Assembly: GCF_025094135.1 (NCBI RefSeq)
Contig: NW_026252288.1
Span: forward strand, 124,001-188,000
Source of the DNA: Mucor mucedo
Taxonomy: Eukaryota > Mucoromycota > Mucoromycetes > Mucorales > Mucoraceae
Reading direction: 5' to 3'
DNA: 64,000 bases
Shown here: piece after piece, positions 54,102 to 64,000 of the stretch
Numbering within the stretch: position 1 is the first letter of the stretch
Layout of the letters: each line of letters begins with the position of its first letter
Notes under the pieces: model-generated
Seen by the model: only the letters and a program-made list of their open reading frames with translations
What the model was told of the DNA's origin: nothing
The model's database searches: none
Program-made: the position numbers and the translations under genes

Positions 54102-55802
54102 CTGTTTTTTTAATTTGCGCTGACATTGAAAGAATATTTACGTAATATAAAATAACCTAATGCTTGTTTCATGAGCACTCAGTATGCGTCTGTTGGAAAG
54201 CTGCACTCCTACTTCTTATTTTAAAGATTTCTTTCTCCATTCAAACACTTCTGGAAAATGACATCGAATGCTTAATCCATCCTTCACAATCTTTTTTTGT
54301 TACTTTTCCAGCCGAATCACATATACGATCTGTGAGGCGATCATCTGTCGTCAATGGTGTTCTTCTAACACCAGCTTTTACTTTTGACCGAAATTCCTCG
54401 ATTGGATTCAAAAAAGGAGAATATGGTGGCAAATATATGTACTTATGTTCTCGTTCTTCGATCAATGTTTTGATTACTTTTGGCTTATGAATAGGTGCAT
54501 TATCCATAACAATATTTTGCCCCTTTATATCATTCTTATCTAGTATATACATTACGTTGTTTAGATAAGCTAAAAAGTGCTCAGTTCTTGTCCCAACTTT
54601 GCCATTTATTTCTACTTCCTTACCATTTGCCCTTCTTTTTTTAGAAGAAGCTGATTCTAGTTTTTTAGCTCCAATATTTATGATACCTGCTTGAGAAATT
54701 GCCCCTAAAATTGTAAATGTTACACCTTTTCCAGTTGGTACAGTGCCCTTTGCAGGTGTGCCTTTTAATGAACGGCCTTGGTTTCTTTGCGTATGCAAAT
54801 TGAAACCTGCTTCATCGATAAAAACACAATTCTTATAAAAATCCATATTTGCATCACTCTTATATTGTTCAACAATCGTTTTTTGTAATGCTATCACTCT
54901 GTTAGAATTCCTTGCTGCCGGTATTTTTTTGAGTTTCTTTAACGTAATGTTATGCTTATGTACTAAATGTTTGTGGATGGCAGAAATAGAAATTTTCAAG
55001 CCCTCAAATTTCTCACAAAGTTTTAACTTTAACTCATCTGATATAGCAGTGGTATTCCTTTCGATATAGTCAATTAGAAACTTAGAATGCTCCTCAGTCA
55101 ACTTATTACGGGGCCTTCCACGAGGTTTAGAATAAGATCCTGGAAATCGTCTCTCAGGATCATTGTTATAAGTCTTAACGTAATTTTGGGCAGTGCGTAC
55201 ATTAATCCCAGTGGCTAAAGCTACAGCTTTTGTCGTGAATCCTTATTCGATTATCAAGTCGAAGAGTTTCTCAACTTGTTTAGGAGTATATTTTCTGTAA
55301 GAACCTCTTGTTTTAACTTTCAAAGCCGTGTGTCTTTTTCTCAATGGCATTGACTCTGCGAAGAGAAAAGCATCTCCAAAATTCTCTTTCTCTATTAAAT
55401 CTACTTCCATATATTCACGTATATATGATAGAGAATCATTCCCAATTCGTCTTATTTTCTCCATCCAATCTTCGCTCAAACTAGAATGCTCAATTTTCCT
55501 TGCTTCCTGTTCGTCAGCTTCCATATAATCGTCAGATAAAGTGTCCATATCGTTATCTGAAATGATTTTACTATTGGTAATAAATTCACTAACGCTTTGC
55601 ATGTTTGTTCTAATAGTTAAACTAAATAAAAGAGAAGGAGTCGAAATCTTTACGATATTTAAGGCTACTTCATATTTTTTTTTTCTAATTTCTTAGCAAA
55701 ATTTATTACCAAGCAACGCAAAACTATTTTTGCCTTGACGTAAAGTATTATTTTAATGTCAGCGCAAATTAATTTTTATCTCAACGCAAACTCAAAAAAC
55801 AG
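54102..55802 (-). mobile_element. Tc1/mariner-type DNA transposon, 1.7 kb
   Basis: The left end is CTGTTTTTTTAATTTGCGCT + GACATTGAAAGAATATTTAC. The right end on the minus strand is CTGTTTTTTGAGTTTGCGTT, an extra ~25 bases, then TTAATTTGCGCTGACATTAA. So the left end equals the right end with about 25 bases missing. The left flank is TA; the right flank is TG, so the TA target duplication is imperfect. It carries one transposase gene on the minus strand. Confidence 0.85.
54241..55602 (-). pseudogene. Tc1/mariner (IS630-like) transposase, one in-frame stop
   Basis: Read from ATG 55602 (MQSVSEFITNSKIISDND) to the stop at 54241, 453 codons plus stop. The frame is open except for one TAA at 55243-55245. 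Before the stop is KYTPKQVEKLFDLIIE; after it GFTTKAVALATGINVRTAQN (helix-turn-helix), then KPRGRPRNKLTEEHSKFLI with an AT-hook-like GRPR. The DDE core is intact: CVFIDEAGFNLHTQRNQGRS (first Asp), QNIVMDNAPIHKPKV (second Asp), YLPPYSPFLNPIEEFRSKVK (Glu after NPIE). Because a single nonsense codon separates it from a full frame, inactivation looks recent, or the stop may be a splice or sequencing matter. Confidence 0.85.
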
Positions 55803-57640
55803 TGAGCTTAAGCTTAGCAATCAATTAGTAATCTAGTCTGATGCATTCAAAGGTTACGGCTCCGCTAGTTTACCAAGATTAAAATAACATTTTGCGTTCT
55901 AATTGTGAAGAGATAGAGTTAAAGAAAGTATGTCTTTTACTGATTATCCAAGTAGATCTGATAATTGTTGATCAAATATCTTTTTTTTTTATTTGGCTAT
56001 AAAGAAAAAGGGATTCCGGAAAATAAATGTCTCTTATTTATTTGCGCGGAGTATGTTCACTGGACTAAAGTTTGAAAAATCGAATGCATCAAAGCAAGTA
56101 TGCATAAAAAGTGGCAGTTTAACATATCACTGAAAGAGCAAAATTTGTTTAAAGATTACAAAGAGCTATGTAGCATTCTCTACGTAAAAAATACATGGTA
56201 TTCCAAATCACAAATAAAGACGGGCGGCATTTTTGTTTTTAAGGTCAGAACCGGACCGCTAAAGAGGGCACAGCCAAGCGAGATACTATGCCCTATAATA
56301 CGTGCGAAGGCAAGTAAACCATTTGTTTGTGATAATCTCTTTTTAAAATTAATTAAATGCGAAGAATTCTATCACTAAACCAAATATACACATTATAAGT
56401 CGACGCTTTATCTATAAATAATAAAATTCCATAGCAGACAGTATGGTTGTTTTTGGAGTAAAAACAAATGTGGCATATTTTTATCTGAGTATAGGCTTTT
56501 CGAGTTGGACGGGTGGTTCAGACCGTTAACCAACTTCCCCTTTGGTACTTGAAAATTTTTGACTATTGTTAGATTATCTACGTTGAGTGTTTATTTATTG
56601 ATGTTCGAATTATAATGTCAAATGGCATGCATCTTCCTAGTATGCATGTTTTAATTTTACTACAATAGTACATTGGATAATTTTTACTCTAAAGCGTATG
56701 TCTAAATAACGTCATATGGCTATAGGTAGGTTAAAATATCTTCTAGACCTTACGTAATCCTATGATGTGCTCCACACGCTTGCATCAATGACATTCTTAT
56801 AAGCAATTTATCAAATCTTTATACCAAATACCCGGGCGCTCGCGCACAAACATATCTAACCTTGCATCTCCACCCTGCAAGAAAGAATGGAACTGTTATG
56901 CTAGTGTAAATCGAACAAAGATGTTCCATATATATTTTAGAATAATTCTCATTGATGAGTCGATTGAGATACCTCTTTTTCGCTCACAATGCAGCTTTCG
57001 ACGCATTCCCCTTCGAAATGTGTTCTTAAAACATTCGTAGAACTTACTAATTCTGTCTGAGCTCATGCGTGATATGAATGTTTCTGCTAAAGTATTGTTC
57101 TATGTAGTTAATTGTGGTTCATTTCAACTTTTGAATACGGAAAAATTCGAGTTTTTTGGTTTTTTTATCGAGCGTATGACGAGAGACAGGACAAAACAGC
57201 TTTACCCAAATAAAAATTTATGCAATAAAGCAAACTAAATATTATGTTACGTTGATCAAAAAAAAAAAAAAAAAAAAAATGAAATAATTAAAGAGACAAG
57301 TGTAAACGTACCAAAAGATGTTGAAGAGAAAATTTATTGTAAAACAGAAGACAACATATGAGATATGGGGTAGGGTATTTATCTTAACGCAGAGAATTGC
57401 ACTTTTTAGGCAATAAATGAAACAGTAAACATATAGCTTTATGGCTGCATTGTACTGGCATACTGTACCAAATCAAATTATGCATTTTATCCGAGAGATT
57501 TCTTTTAATTGTAAACGGAAATTTTAGAAGAAAAAAAAATAACAAAACATTGATAATATTACTACGGCCTCCTTCTTCCCTTTTTTCTTTTCTCCTCTAC
57601 TTGTTCTTCTTTTTGAAATAAAAATAAAATTCCCTATCGG
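55803..57640. other. gene-poor region
   Basis: About 1.8 kb, AT-rich. Contains a 92-codon Lys-rich ORF (56100-56378, unrecognised) and a protein-like start-less fragment on the minus strand (56896-57099). A 22-base A-run lies near 57260. The last ~100 bases are the pyrimidine-rich promoter and leader of the Kelch gene. Confidence 0.4.
56896..57099 (-). pseudogene. exon-like ORF fragment, unknown
   Basis: On the minus strand, after ACTACATAG (acceptor-like), 67 codons read NNTLAETFISRMSSDRISKF, YECFKNTFRRGMRRKLHCER, KRGISIDSSMRIILKYIWNI to a TAA. The text looks like a real helical protein exon, but no partner exons are recognised. Confidence 0.3.
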
Positions 57641-59791
57641 ATGGCTATGCTTATGAAACCCGGACAACCAATAAAGACAATAGGTCGAAATTTAGCTGGA
57701 CTATGGAGACCTTCTTTTGTAAAAGTAGATCAACGATTATATGTATTTGGTGGCGGAGGTAATGTCACTGATGACTTGCACTATCTTGATTTGAAACAAA
57801 TGCGTTGGGAGACGATTCAGGTTTGTAGGAGAAATTGTTTATTTTTTTTTAGAGCTGATTTAAGTATTGATAGCATTATTTTAGAACCCATCTGGAACTC
57901 CTCCTTGTAAAAGATATGGACACTCAGCAACAAGATGGAGAGATTCCATCATTGTATTTGGTAAAATATTTTAAAAGTTGTCCTTATTTATCTTTTTGTT
58001 TGTTCATTTTGAAGGGCAATATATTTATTCAAAATTTACGTAGGGGGCTGTAACGAATATCAAGAATATTGTGGCGATGTTCATATTTTCAATCTCAAGA
58101 CATCATCTTGGCATCAGCCAGTTATAACCGGAAATGTTTCTTCGCGTTATTTACACAGTGCAGCAGTGTTTGAAGATAAACTAATTATTTATGGGGGTTT
58201 TGCGAAAAGTTCTGACTGTAAATATACGCCCCCAAATCACAATCGTACAAGTGTTCACTTTTAAATTATAAATAGGTACATACGTCTTGGACGAATTATG
58301 CGTACTTGATTTAAACTCCATGCTGTGGACAAGATATCATGATATGCCGCCAAGGTATAACCATTCAGCCACACTTGTTGGAAATAAAATGTATATTTAT
58401 GCTGGTAAAGACGAGCAAGGTAACACGGTCTCCGACCTATTTATGGTGAACCTACAAAAATTACCTTATACACCCCATTTAGTGCTTAATGGTAATCAGC
58501 AGTCTTGTAACACCCGAATGGTGTTGTTAAAAAGTCAACACTTTTGTGATACCGCATGTGGAAAATTGCTTGTATTTGGAAGATACCTTAATAACAATAA
58601 TAATAATAATAGCAGTAATAATAAAACGCCCCTACAGCAGCAGCAACAGCAGCAACAAAATAATAGTCCGGAATCAACCTACAGCTTATGGATGTTAGAC
58701 CTCGATACACTAGAATGGGAAAAGCAAGAATGTGACGGACATTTTGAAGTTGGCGGATGGAACTATTTTACAATAATAAATGAAGCACAGAGTCAGATAT
58801 CCATTAATAACCTTTTATTTCTTGGCAACACTGATCCTTATAGACCCCAAGGATACGATCACTTTAGGTAAGATTATTTAATTTGAGCTAAAACAAAAAA
58901 CAAAAAAAAACTTATTCGGCAATTTTTTTTAATAATAGAGATGCGCTTGTCATACATGGAGAATCGCTGGGCTTATATGATATTGCTGAACCAAGGTTCT
59001 CAACTGAATTTGTGCAACTATTGAATAGTCCAGAATTATCAGATTTTTCAATCGTGGCAGCTGATGGCCAAGAGATTTATGTCCATCAAGTCATTTTGTT
59101 AACTCGTTGGCCACACTTTAAAAATATACATAAATCTGGTATGTCAGAGTCAATAGAAAGAAGAATGACAATACCAGAACCATTTGAAGTGATTATGGCC
59201 TTCTTGAAATTTCTTTACAGTGATAGATTGGACGATAATGAACCATGGGAAGTTGTTTGTGATTTATTAGTAATGGCCAATATGTATTTGTTACATCGCC
59301 TCAAGAAACTGTGCTGCGAAAGATTATATCGAAACCACATGACAATAGAGAGCTGTGGATTAATATTCGAAAAGGCCATCATGGCGGAAGAAGTTGGGCT
59401 CAAGTTACTTGTGCTGAGCTTTATGTTTCAAAATTACGGCTCTATACTTAAATCAAATATGCTGATGGAATTGCCTCATTCAATAAGAGAAGAGTTTTTG
59501 GATTCTGTGCCAGAAGAGGCGGTATTAGAAGTTGGAAGATCAAGACAATATCAGCAGCCAACGATATATAATAATAGTAACACTAATAGCAATAACAGTA
59601 TGATTTACTTGAATAGTGCTCAGCCCAACACATCAAGTTACCATCATCATCATCACCACCACCAGCAACTAGTAAATTACACGGTGGCCAGCGATGTGCT
59701 TTTAAACCAACGTAGCACACAGGCTGCAACCGAATTAATTCCAATTAATGCAACAACAAATAACAATTCTGACATGACCGTAGAAGTATAG
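57641..59791 (+). CDS. Kelch-repeat and BTB domain protein
   Basis: Five exons in phase (57641-57820, 57885-57960, 58044-58217, 58276-58867, 58939-59791), 624 aa. The N-terminal half has Kelch blades: LYVFGGGGNVTDDLHYLDLK, CKRYGHSATRWRDSIIVFGG, SRYLHSAAVFEDKLIIYGGF, PPRYNHSATLVGNKMYIYAG. Poly-Asn and poly-Gln runs (about residues 265-285) interrupt a later blade. A BTB/POZ domain follows: SDFSIVAADGQEIYVHQVIL, then RLKKLCCERLY. The tail has poly-His (seven) and Asn/Gln/Thr repeats. Kelch-BTB order (Kelch first) resembles LZTR1-like proteins; such proteins often serve as cullin-3 substrate adaptors, but no Cul3 link is shown here. Confidence 0.88.
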
Positions 59792-60322
59792 AAATTAAAT
59801 AAATAAACAAAAAAAGTAAACAAAAAAAAATTGTTGGTGAACATTATACCACCACAATTCGGTATAGAAAATAATTAAACAGGATCCGGAACACTGAATT
59901 TGAAATAATGAAACATTAGAAATTAATTTGAGCAAGACAGTGTCAACTCCTCTTTATGGAGCTATGAACGATTAGTTTCAAAGAGATATAAAATTCGCAA
60001 ATAATTCTTATAAAGTGGTTGGATAACTAATTTTAGCCACATACGAATCAAAAGTGAAAATATTATTATCCCATAATCTAAATTAAGAAATAAAAATGAA
60101 AATCTACTCTTGGAATACCCTTACCCCACTAGCCAAGACTGCTGCTTGGCTTGAGTCCAATTTGTAAAAATAGAACACACAATGTTATTGGTAGCTTAAA
60201 TCTATTTTTAGAAACGAACCCTTTATTTTTTAAAATTGCATATGTATATAAATACGAAGATCTTTTTCGTATTTTTTTCCTTTTTTCTTTTTTATATTAT
60301 ATCTTTAATACAAATAATAAAC
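59792..60322. other. intergenic region
   Basis: About 530 bp without a gene; AT-rich. Probably 3' UTR of the Kelch-BTB gene and promoter of the next. Confidence 0.4.
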
Positions 60323-60730
60323 ATGTCAAAATCAGTACGCTTTAACAATTCCGACACAATCATCATCACTTATAGTGCAGACGAATATGATAGATCTTGC
60401 TTTGCTTCTGTTATTCCCACATCATATACCTTTCGCCCCTCATCCATTCCTACAACAGTCATTACACAAGTAGTCACTGTGCCACAATCTCGGCCTGTAA
60501 TTAAACCGCTTGATTTGTCAGTGATTCCTAATTCAAGAAGACGAGTTTTAGATTCACCTATCACTCCCACTGATGCTGACTTGAAGAAATTATCAAACAA
60601 AAAGCCAAGATTATCTATTAATACACAATCATTAACACCGCTATTCTTTTCTGGATTATCAACCCATTATAAATGCAAAGATGGTGAAGAAGAAGAGCAT
60701 GGTTATTTGATCCCTGTTATGTCCTGTTAA
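60323..60730 (+). CDS. small protein with N-terminal KSVRF motif, unknown function
   Basis: Single-exon ORF of 135 aa, starting at MSKSVRFNNSDTIIITYSAD. This ATG is preferred over one 29 codons upstream, because the upstream part is hydrophobic and T-rich in DNA, as an untranslated leader would be. KSVRF fits the RVxF consensus for protein phosphatase-1 docking, and ...TYSADEYDRS is conserved-looking. The rest is Ser/Pro/Thr rich with basic patches (NSRRRVL, NKKPRL). Function unknown; PP1 binding is only a hypothesis. Confidence 0.6.
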   Translation: MSKSVRFNNSDTIIITYSADEYDRSCFASVIPTSYTFRPSSIPTTVITQVVTVPQSRPVIKPLDLSVIPNSRRRVLDSPITPTDADLKKLSNKKPRLSINTQSLTPLFFSGLSTHYKCKDGEEEEHGYLIPVMSC

Positions 60731-60956
60731 TAATAATATTCCCCCCACCCTCCATATACGAAGTCAAAAAAAGTTGTATCTTCTCTCTCTCTTTCCCCAC
60801 TGTATACTGTATATACGCCTGTCTTTTACCCTGCATTTTTTAAAAACAAAAATAAACTCTTTAGCATTACTTTTTTTTATTTATAAATAATATAGAACTG
60901 GCAATTTTTTTTCCTATTTTTTTTTAAAGATATGTAATAGCGGAAGAGAAACTTGT

Positions 60957-63900
60957 CTACTGCGTTGTACGCATTTTTTTGATAATTGGCGCTTTGATGA
61001 CCATTTTTTTGGGGGAAAGGGAAGATTGGCGCGAAGAACGTTTTGCTAATTCGTCGTCTTCATCTTCCTCGGCTTCTTTTCTCTTTCGCGATAAAAATGG
61101 TGGTGGAGACGACGAGCCTTCTGGGGATTCTGTTTTATTTTTGGAGGTGCGCTTAGCTAATTCATCTTCCTCATCGATGTCGTCCTCTTCTTTTCGTAAC
61201 ACTAAATGTGAAGGAAATGCAGGGTCGTTGCTTTCGTCCTTTGTCTTTTGTATTTTGCTGGGCGGTGGCGTTTGCGAATCGACATTATCTATATTGGCTT
61301 CTTCACTTTTTCTTTTTAATGTATTTATATTTTCACCAGTAGATGATGTAGTCTTGTTTTCTTCAGCATCATCTTCTTGAGAATGATCTTCTTCCGCTTC
61401 CTCATCTTCGTCATCGTCGGTGTCATCTTCATCATAACTCACAAGAGGTGCACGCGTTACTACCTCTTCCTCATCTGATCCATTGAAATACTCCTCCTCT
61501 TCGTCGTCTGTATTCGTCTTTGCGTCTGATTTGTCTCCAACATTATCGTTATTTCCGGTTTTTTCGGTAGCCTTCATATTTTCTTCGTACTTATCCCTCA
61601 GCTGCTGGCAAGTGGAAATATATGTAATAGTATCTAGCACAGAGCCAAATTGATTGATTAAGTGATCGATGAGAGGTTTTATGTTTTCCTATGTCTCTAT
61701 TAACACGCGAATATCCATTTGTATGTAAATACAAAGCTTCTACTTACTTTTCTTATAAATTCGAGAAGCTCAAGGCAGGCTGAATTTAATAGGCAATCCC
61801 GGCCGTCTGTGTCCAGTAATACACGTATTGTTGGTTCAAATATGTTGTGCTTAATAAGATTACGGTTATAGAATTCATCTGAAAGCGCAATACAAGTTCT
61901 GAAAAATCTCAAAGCAGCTAAAATCAAAAGGTTAGTAAACTAAAGTATCATTCCATATTATTCTCATCATACCCAATTTTACATGCTTGTATTTGGATCT
62001 GTAGAGTTGGGTAATTTTAAGGAAAAAGTCGGAGGATAATAGAACATATTTACTACGGAATCCATGGTTTCGCACAGCAAACATTAAAAATTCACAGACA
62101 TAGAGGTATAGTTGTGCTTGATCTGATGTTATTTCCAAAGGTTCGATGGGTCCTTTTAATCCAATGGGCTTAATCTCTAAATCTTCAATCCATTTAAAAA
62201 GGGTTTTGGTGTATTTATCATAGAACAATGATAAAAATTCATCCGTCTCTGGTGCTTGCTTTGACATGGCCTATACAAATAGAAGTTTATTACCAATTTG
62301 TTAATTGACATGTCTATTGTGATACCTACATCATTTCCTGGCCCAGTTTGTGGGTTGTTATTGGGGTCTAACAATAACCTTAAAATTTCGAAATATTGAA
62401 CTTTTAAACCATAATCGGCGTCTTTAACGGCTTGTTCGACAATGACTTCGATCAATGGTTTCGTGAGCATTTTGGTGTCCTTTGATTGCAACATAATATG
62501 ACTTCTTACAGAAGCTAAATCCAGATCGGTAAACGAGGCGAGTATATTTAAAGAGGTTGTACGGAAACTCTCATTTTCATGTGGAAGAGTAACACACATT
62601 AATTCAAAAAATCCGTAGGGTGCAAGAGATCTAAACGTATTGACGCGAACAGATGTCTGCATTGTTTTTGTAAGATTACATAACTGATGGAAAAAGCGAA
62701 TAATATCGTCTCTCTTTTCAGCCGGTGTCTCTGGATCTTTGAATACGCTGAATAACTCTGATAAAAGAAGGTGATTATTCTGAATATAATTGACGATATC
62801 GAGATGAATTTGATAAAGCATGTTACTGATGACGCCCATTAAACCTTCCACAGATGTTTCGCTATGTAACAAAATACTCTGAAGATATTCTAAACGAAAT
62901 GACAACTTGATCTTTCTGGTGATCACTTCATCTTTAATTTCGACTGCTTGTTTGGTGTCTCCGTTTTTCTGTATGAATTCTCGATGTTTTGCTTTTAAAC
63001 CAGGTGTCTTTGGATTGTCTTTTTTTAAATATAAAATAAAACATTAAAATACGTTGATTATTAATCTCTTATGTTGTGTATAATTACATTCCAGGATGCC
63101 CATTACATTTGTTATGTATTCGTCTTGAAGAGCTAAGTCTACAATCTGTTGATCATTCAATGCCACTGGAAAATATATGATTAAAAATATTGGCATTTAA
63201 ATATGTAACATTATGACTTACATATTCCTTCCAACACGTTATACAACAAATGCAAATCTGCAATATCTTCTAAATCCTCACAAGTCTCGAAAAGAGGCAT
63301 CAACTTATCCATGTAACCCTAACAAGTAGATCCATCAATAACTGCCACTTGCAAATTGTAAATTCAAATATATTACTTCTGTCATGATATATGCTGAGAG
63401 TTTATCTTTGTCGTCTAAACTATGAGCATTATGCAATACATCCGAAATCTCCTTTAGATTAGATAACTCTGGTTCAGGTAATGATATATCGGTTGGATTT
63501 CTTGATGCGAAATCTTCGTTTTCGGGTTCTTTTACTCATATTAAAATTAAAGTTTTTTTTTCTCGTTGATTGATTTCTTTACCTCCTGTGACCATGGATC
63601 CGACAGGTCCTTGTTTTTTACTGATACAGCTCCTACGCAGCAATTAAGTTGTATTAATGATACGTGTAAAATAAACATATTAGTGTTATTTACCACATCT
63701 CATTGCATCCACTAGGGTCTTGAAAACTCAAAGCTAAATCTCGATTATCATCCTCAGTCCAAACAATCAAGGTATCTTAAGAAAGGTCAACAATAGTTGG
63801 GGAAAAGTAAGTAATATACTACCTTGTTGTCTTTGGTATAAACGACGTTTGGCTACTTGAGAAGTCAATAAAATAGAGTTATCCTCTTCTGAGCGAACAA

Positions 63901-64000
63901 TTATTTGATCTGGCTTTCCATCTGTGCCCTGTTCAATTGTATAAAAATTAGTTCAGGGACGCGTCTAATCATTTGGTGATGTTTACCTTTTGGTAGGTGC
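60957..64000 (-). CDS. PSY2: protein phosphatase 4 regulatory subunit 3 (PSY2/SMEK), 5' end outside window
   Basis: Runs from beyond 64000 down to the stop at 60957. The N-terminal (EVH1/RanBP-type) part near the right edge gives QIIVRSEEDNSILLTSQVAK, KRRLYQRQQDTLIVWTEDDN, RDLALSFQDPSGCNEMW, all SMEK-like. The SMK-1 region follows, including SYMTEGYMDK-type text (63300s), then HEAT/ARM-like helices: LLHSETSVEGLMGVISNMLY, FLSLFYDKYTKTLFKWIEDL, FLMFAVRNHGFRSKYVLLSS, AALRFFRTCIALSDEFYNRN, and LDTITYISTCQQLRDKYEEN. The C-terminal 200 residues are acidic with repeated basic motifs (DELAKRTSK, DELAKRSSR). PP4R3 targets PP4 catalytic subunit in DNA damage and checkpoint recovery. At least ten short introns. 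The first ~30 residues are missing. Confidence 0.93.

Noticed and set aside
56100..56378. 92-aa Lys-rich ORF
   Set aside because: No domain, biased composition in AT-rich DNA, no neighbouring exon; not listed as a gene.
56505..56570. tRNA-like A-box text (GTGGTTCAGACCGTTAAC)
   Set aside because: No B box or T-arm within 60 bases; no cloverleaf can be drawn. Not called as tRNA or SINE.
1..64000. CRISPR array, phage or bacterial operon
   Set aside because: Intron-rich eukaryotic DNA throughout; no spacer-repeat array and no prokaryotic gene arrangement.

Overview
The window is nuclear DNA of a filamentous fungus, most likely an early-diverging one (Mucoromycota, Mucorales-like). Genes are split by short (about 50-90 bp) GT-AG introns with CTAAC-type branch sites. 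Intergenic DNA is AT-rich and full of long A/T homopolymers. Products include fungal-only families (Kch potassium channel, Zn2Cys6 factor, Hrq1). This placement is an inference from gene content and style, not from a marker-gene tree.

Layout. 1-36.3 kb is a dense euchromatic block: the DBP5 3' end, a HAD hydrolase, a small secreted Cys-rich protein, MED19, HRQ1, a multi-pass membrane protein, EMC4, an RBM26/27-like PWI-CCCH-RRM protein, a NIP30 homologue, a Zn2Cys6 factor, La, a GATA-finger protein, eL20, a SAM methyltransferase, NOP2, LAS1, an Ett1/Nro1-like protein and several unknowns. Many are RNA or ribosome related. NOP2 and LAS1 are adjacent on the minus strand, and LAS1 and the Ett1-like gene share a ~200 bp divergent promoter. 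32-34.1 kb holds a decayed partial duplicate of the Ett1-like gene.

36.3-42.2 kb is a gene-poor island of broken sequences: an ankyrin-like relic, a gene of a repeated unknown family cut by an inverted-repeat element, a Harbinger-type transposase relic, a MITE with perfect 31-bp ends, and start-less ORF fragments.

42.2-51.4 kb carries an intact 13-exon TOR kinase (2358 aa predicted) and, convergent with it, a KCH-type potassium channel. 51.6-57.6 kb is a second transposon island: a solo transposon end, a pseudogene with PD-(D/E)XK-nuclease-like character, a 657-bp inverted-repeat element, and a nearly intact Tc1/mariner-type element with one in-frame stop. 57.6-64 kb returns to genes: a Kelch-BTB protein, a small unknown protein, and the PP4 regulatory subunit PSY2/SMEK, which runs off the right edge.

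The most interesting signals are in the two islands. Inverted repeats there differ mainly by transitions, partly at CpG sites, and four unrelated broken ORFs are each interrupted by in-frame TAA. Two inverted-repeat families share a CCGTATTTT/CGTATTTT end architecture. A transposon end lies about 2.2 kb from a full element of the same family.
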